From Cupriavidus consociatus (GTDB taxonomy: Bacteria > Pseudomonadota > Gammaproteobacteria > Burkholderiales > Burkholderiaceae): a stretch of 64,000 nt of DNA. Below, in pieces: positions 63,609 to 64,000 of this stretch. The stretch is taken from assembly GCF_017814975.1 (NCBI RefSeq), contig NZ_JAGIQA010000001.1, positions 620,001 to 684,000 on the forward strand, read 5' to 3'. Each line of letters begins with the position of its first letter. Position 1 is the stretch's first letter. The position numbers and the translations under genes were made by a program. The notes under the pieces are model-generated. The model worked only from the letters and a program-made list of their open reading frames with translations, made no database searches and was not told the DNA's origin.

Positions 63609-64000
63609 TCAGGCTTGCGCCGTGCTGGCCTTGGCGCAGAACAGTTGCCGGATCCCCGAGAAAAGCGGCGCCTTCGCGGTACCCGGCACCCGGCCGAAGC
63701 TCTCCGTGATGCGGTCGAGGATGATCGCCAGCAGCACCACCGACAGGCCACTTTCAAAGCCCAGGCCGATGTCGAGCCGCTGGATGCTCGCCAGCACCTC
63801 GTTGCCCAGGCCACCCGCGCCCACCATCGAGGCGATGATCACCATCGACAGCGCCATCATGATGGTCTGGTTCACGCCCTGCATGATCGACGGCAGCGCG
63901 TTCGGGAACTGCACCTTGTACAGCAGTTGCCACGGCGTGCAGCCGAAAGCATGACCGGCTTCGACGATTTCCATGTTCACCTGGCGGATGCCCAGGCTCG
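63609..64000 (-). CDS. Betaine/proline-type ABC transporter permease (partial)
   Basis: This 3' part of an ABC permease (at least 130 codons, truncated at the window edge) has the EAA loop EAGHAFGCTPWQLLYKVQFP and a following MALSMVIIASMVGAGGLG membrane segment, typical of ProW/OpuAB permeases. It probably imports glycine betaine, choline or a related quaternary amine. It ends 32 bp upstream of the GbdR-like regulator gene and is co-directional with it. Confidence 0.88.
   Translation of the reverse strand, partial: SLGIRQVNMEIVEAGHAFGCTPWQLLYKVQFPNALPSIMQGVNQTIMMALSMVIIASMVGAGGLGNEVLASIQRLDIGLGFESGLSVVLLAIILDRITESFGRVPGTAKAPLFSGIRQLFCAKASTAQA

Overview
The window is high-GC, densely packed DNA of a Burkholderiales betaproteobacterium, most likely Cupriavidus or a close relative. 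This is inferred from gene content: four Bug/TctC-type periplasmic receptors, many acyl-CoA catabolic operons, LysR, TetR and GbdR-type regulators, and GC-rich codon use. No rRNA, tRNA, CRISPR array or intact mobile element was seen.

Layout. 0.4-8.1 kb: bestrophin-like channel, a 1305-aa SARP-type regulator divergent from a TTC38-like TPR protein (with TTCACG direct repeats between them), a 10-copy 9-bp minisatellite, and two small exported proteins. 8.5-12.8 kb: alpha/beta hydrolase, an antiporter remnant, a small membrane protein, hemerythrin, two small dimeric alpha-beta-barrel proteins, a DUF2188 protein and a diiron-type beta-lactamase-fold protein. 12.9-17.1 kb: a citrate-synthase-family protein with an N-terminal HTH, divergent from a hydroxyacid dehydrogenase, an SDR and a Bug receptor. 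17.2-24.4 kb: two crotonase-fold enzymes, an aldehyde dehydrogenase, an ADP-forming acyl-CoA synthetase and a Bug receptor, divergent from a LysR regulator. This set resembles CoA-dependent side-chain shortening of a phenylpropenoate-like acid.

24.5-31.7 kb is the most notable region: a compact, largely overlapping seven-gene operon encoding PEP mutase (fused to a nucleotidyltransferase domain), phosphonopyruvate decarboxylase, AEP transaminase, a second nucleotidyltransferase, a lysyl-PG-synthase/HpnL-type membrane protein, an Fe(II)/2OG oxygenase and a CDP-alcohol phosphatidyltransferase. Together these read as a pathway that makes 2-aminoethylphosphonate, activates it as a CMP derivative, possibly hydroxylates it, and transfers it to a lipid alcohol, giving a phosphonolipid. 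A gene-poor stretch of about 1 kb lies upstream.

32.8-48.3 kb: fourteen co-directional genes, from a soluble PAS histidine kinase and NarL-type response regulator through beta-oxidation enzymes, a CoA ligase and two Bug receptors to a nitronate-monooxygenase-like flavoprotein and an ABM protein. A rho-independent terminator closes the run. A TetR regulator diverges from it. 49.0-57.1 kb: a TetR regulator, an unrecognised protein, a GMC oxidoreductase, a membrane metallophosphoesterase and a two-subunit molybdenum hydroxylase (IorA/IorB type). 57.5-60.6 kb: a CbbR-like LysR regulator divergent from a degenerate HAD-like protein and a type-II NADH dehydrogenase-like protein. 60.8-64.0 kb: a flavin reductase, GcvT, a GbdR-like AraC regulator and a truncated betaine/proline-type ABC permease, suggesting quaternary-amine metabolism. 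Starts were chosen by eye from ribosome-binding sites and family N-termini; no database search was run.
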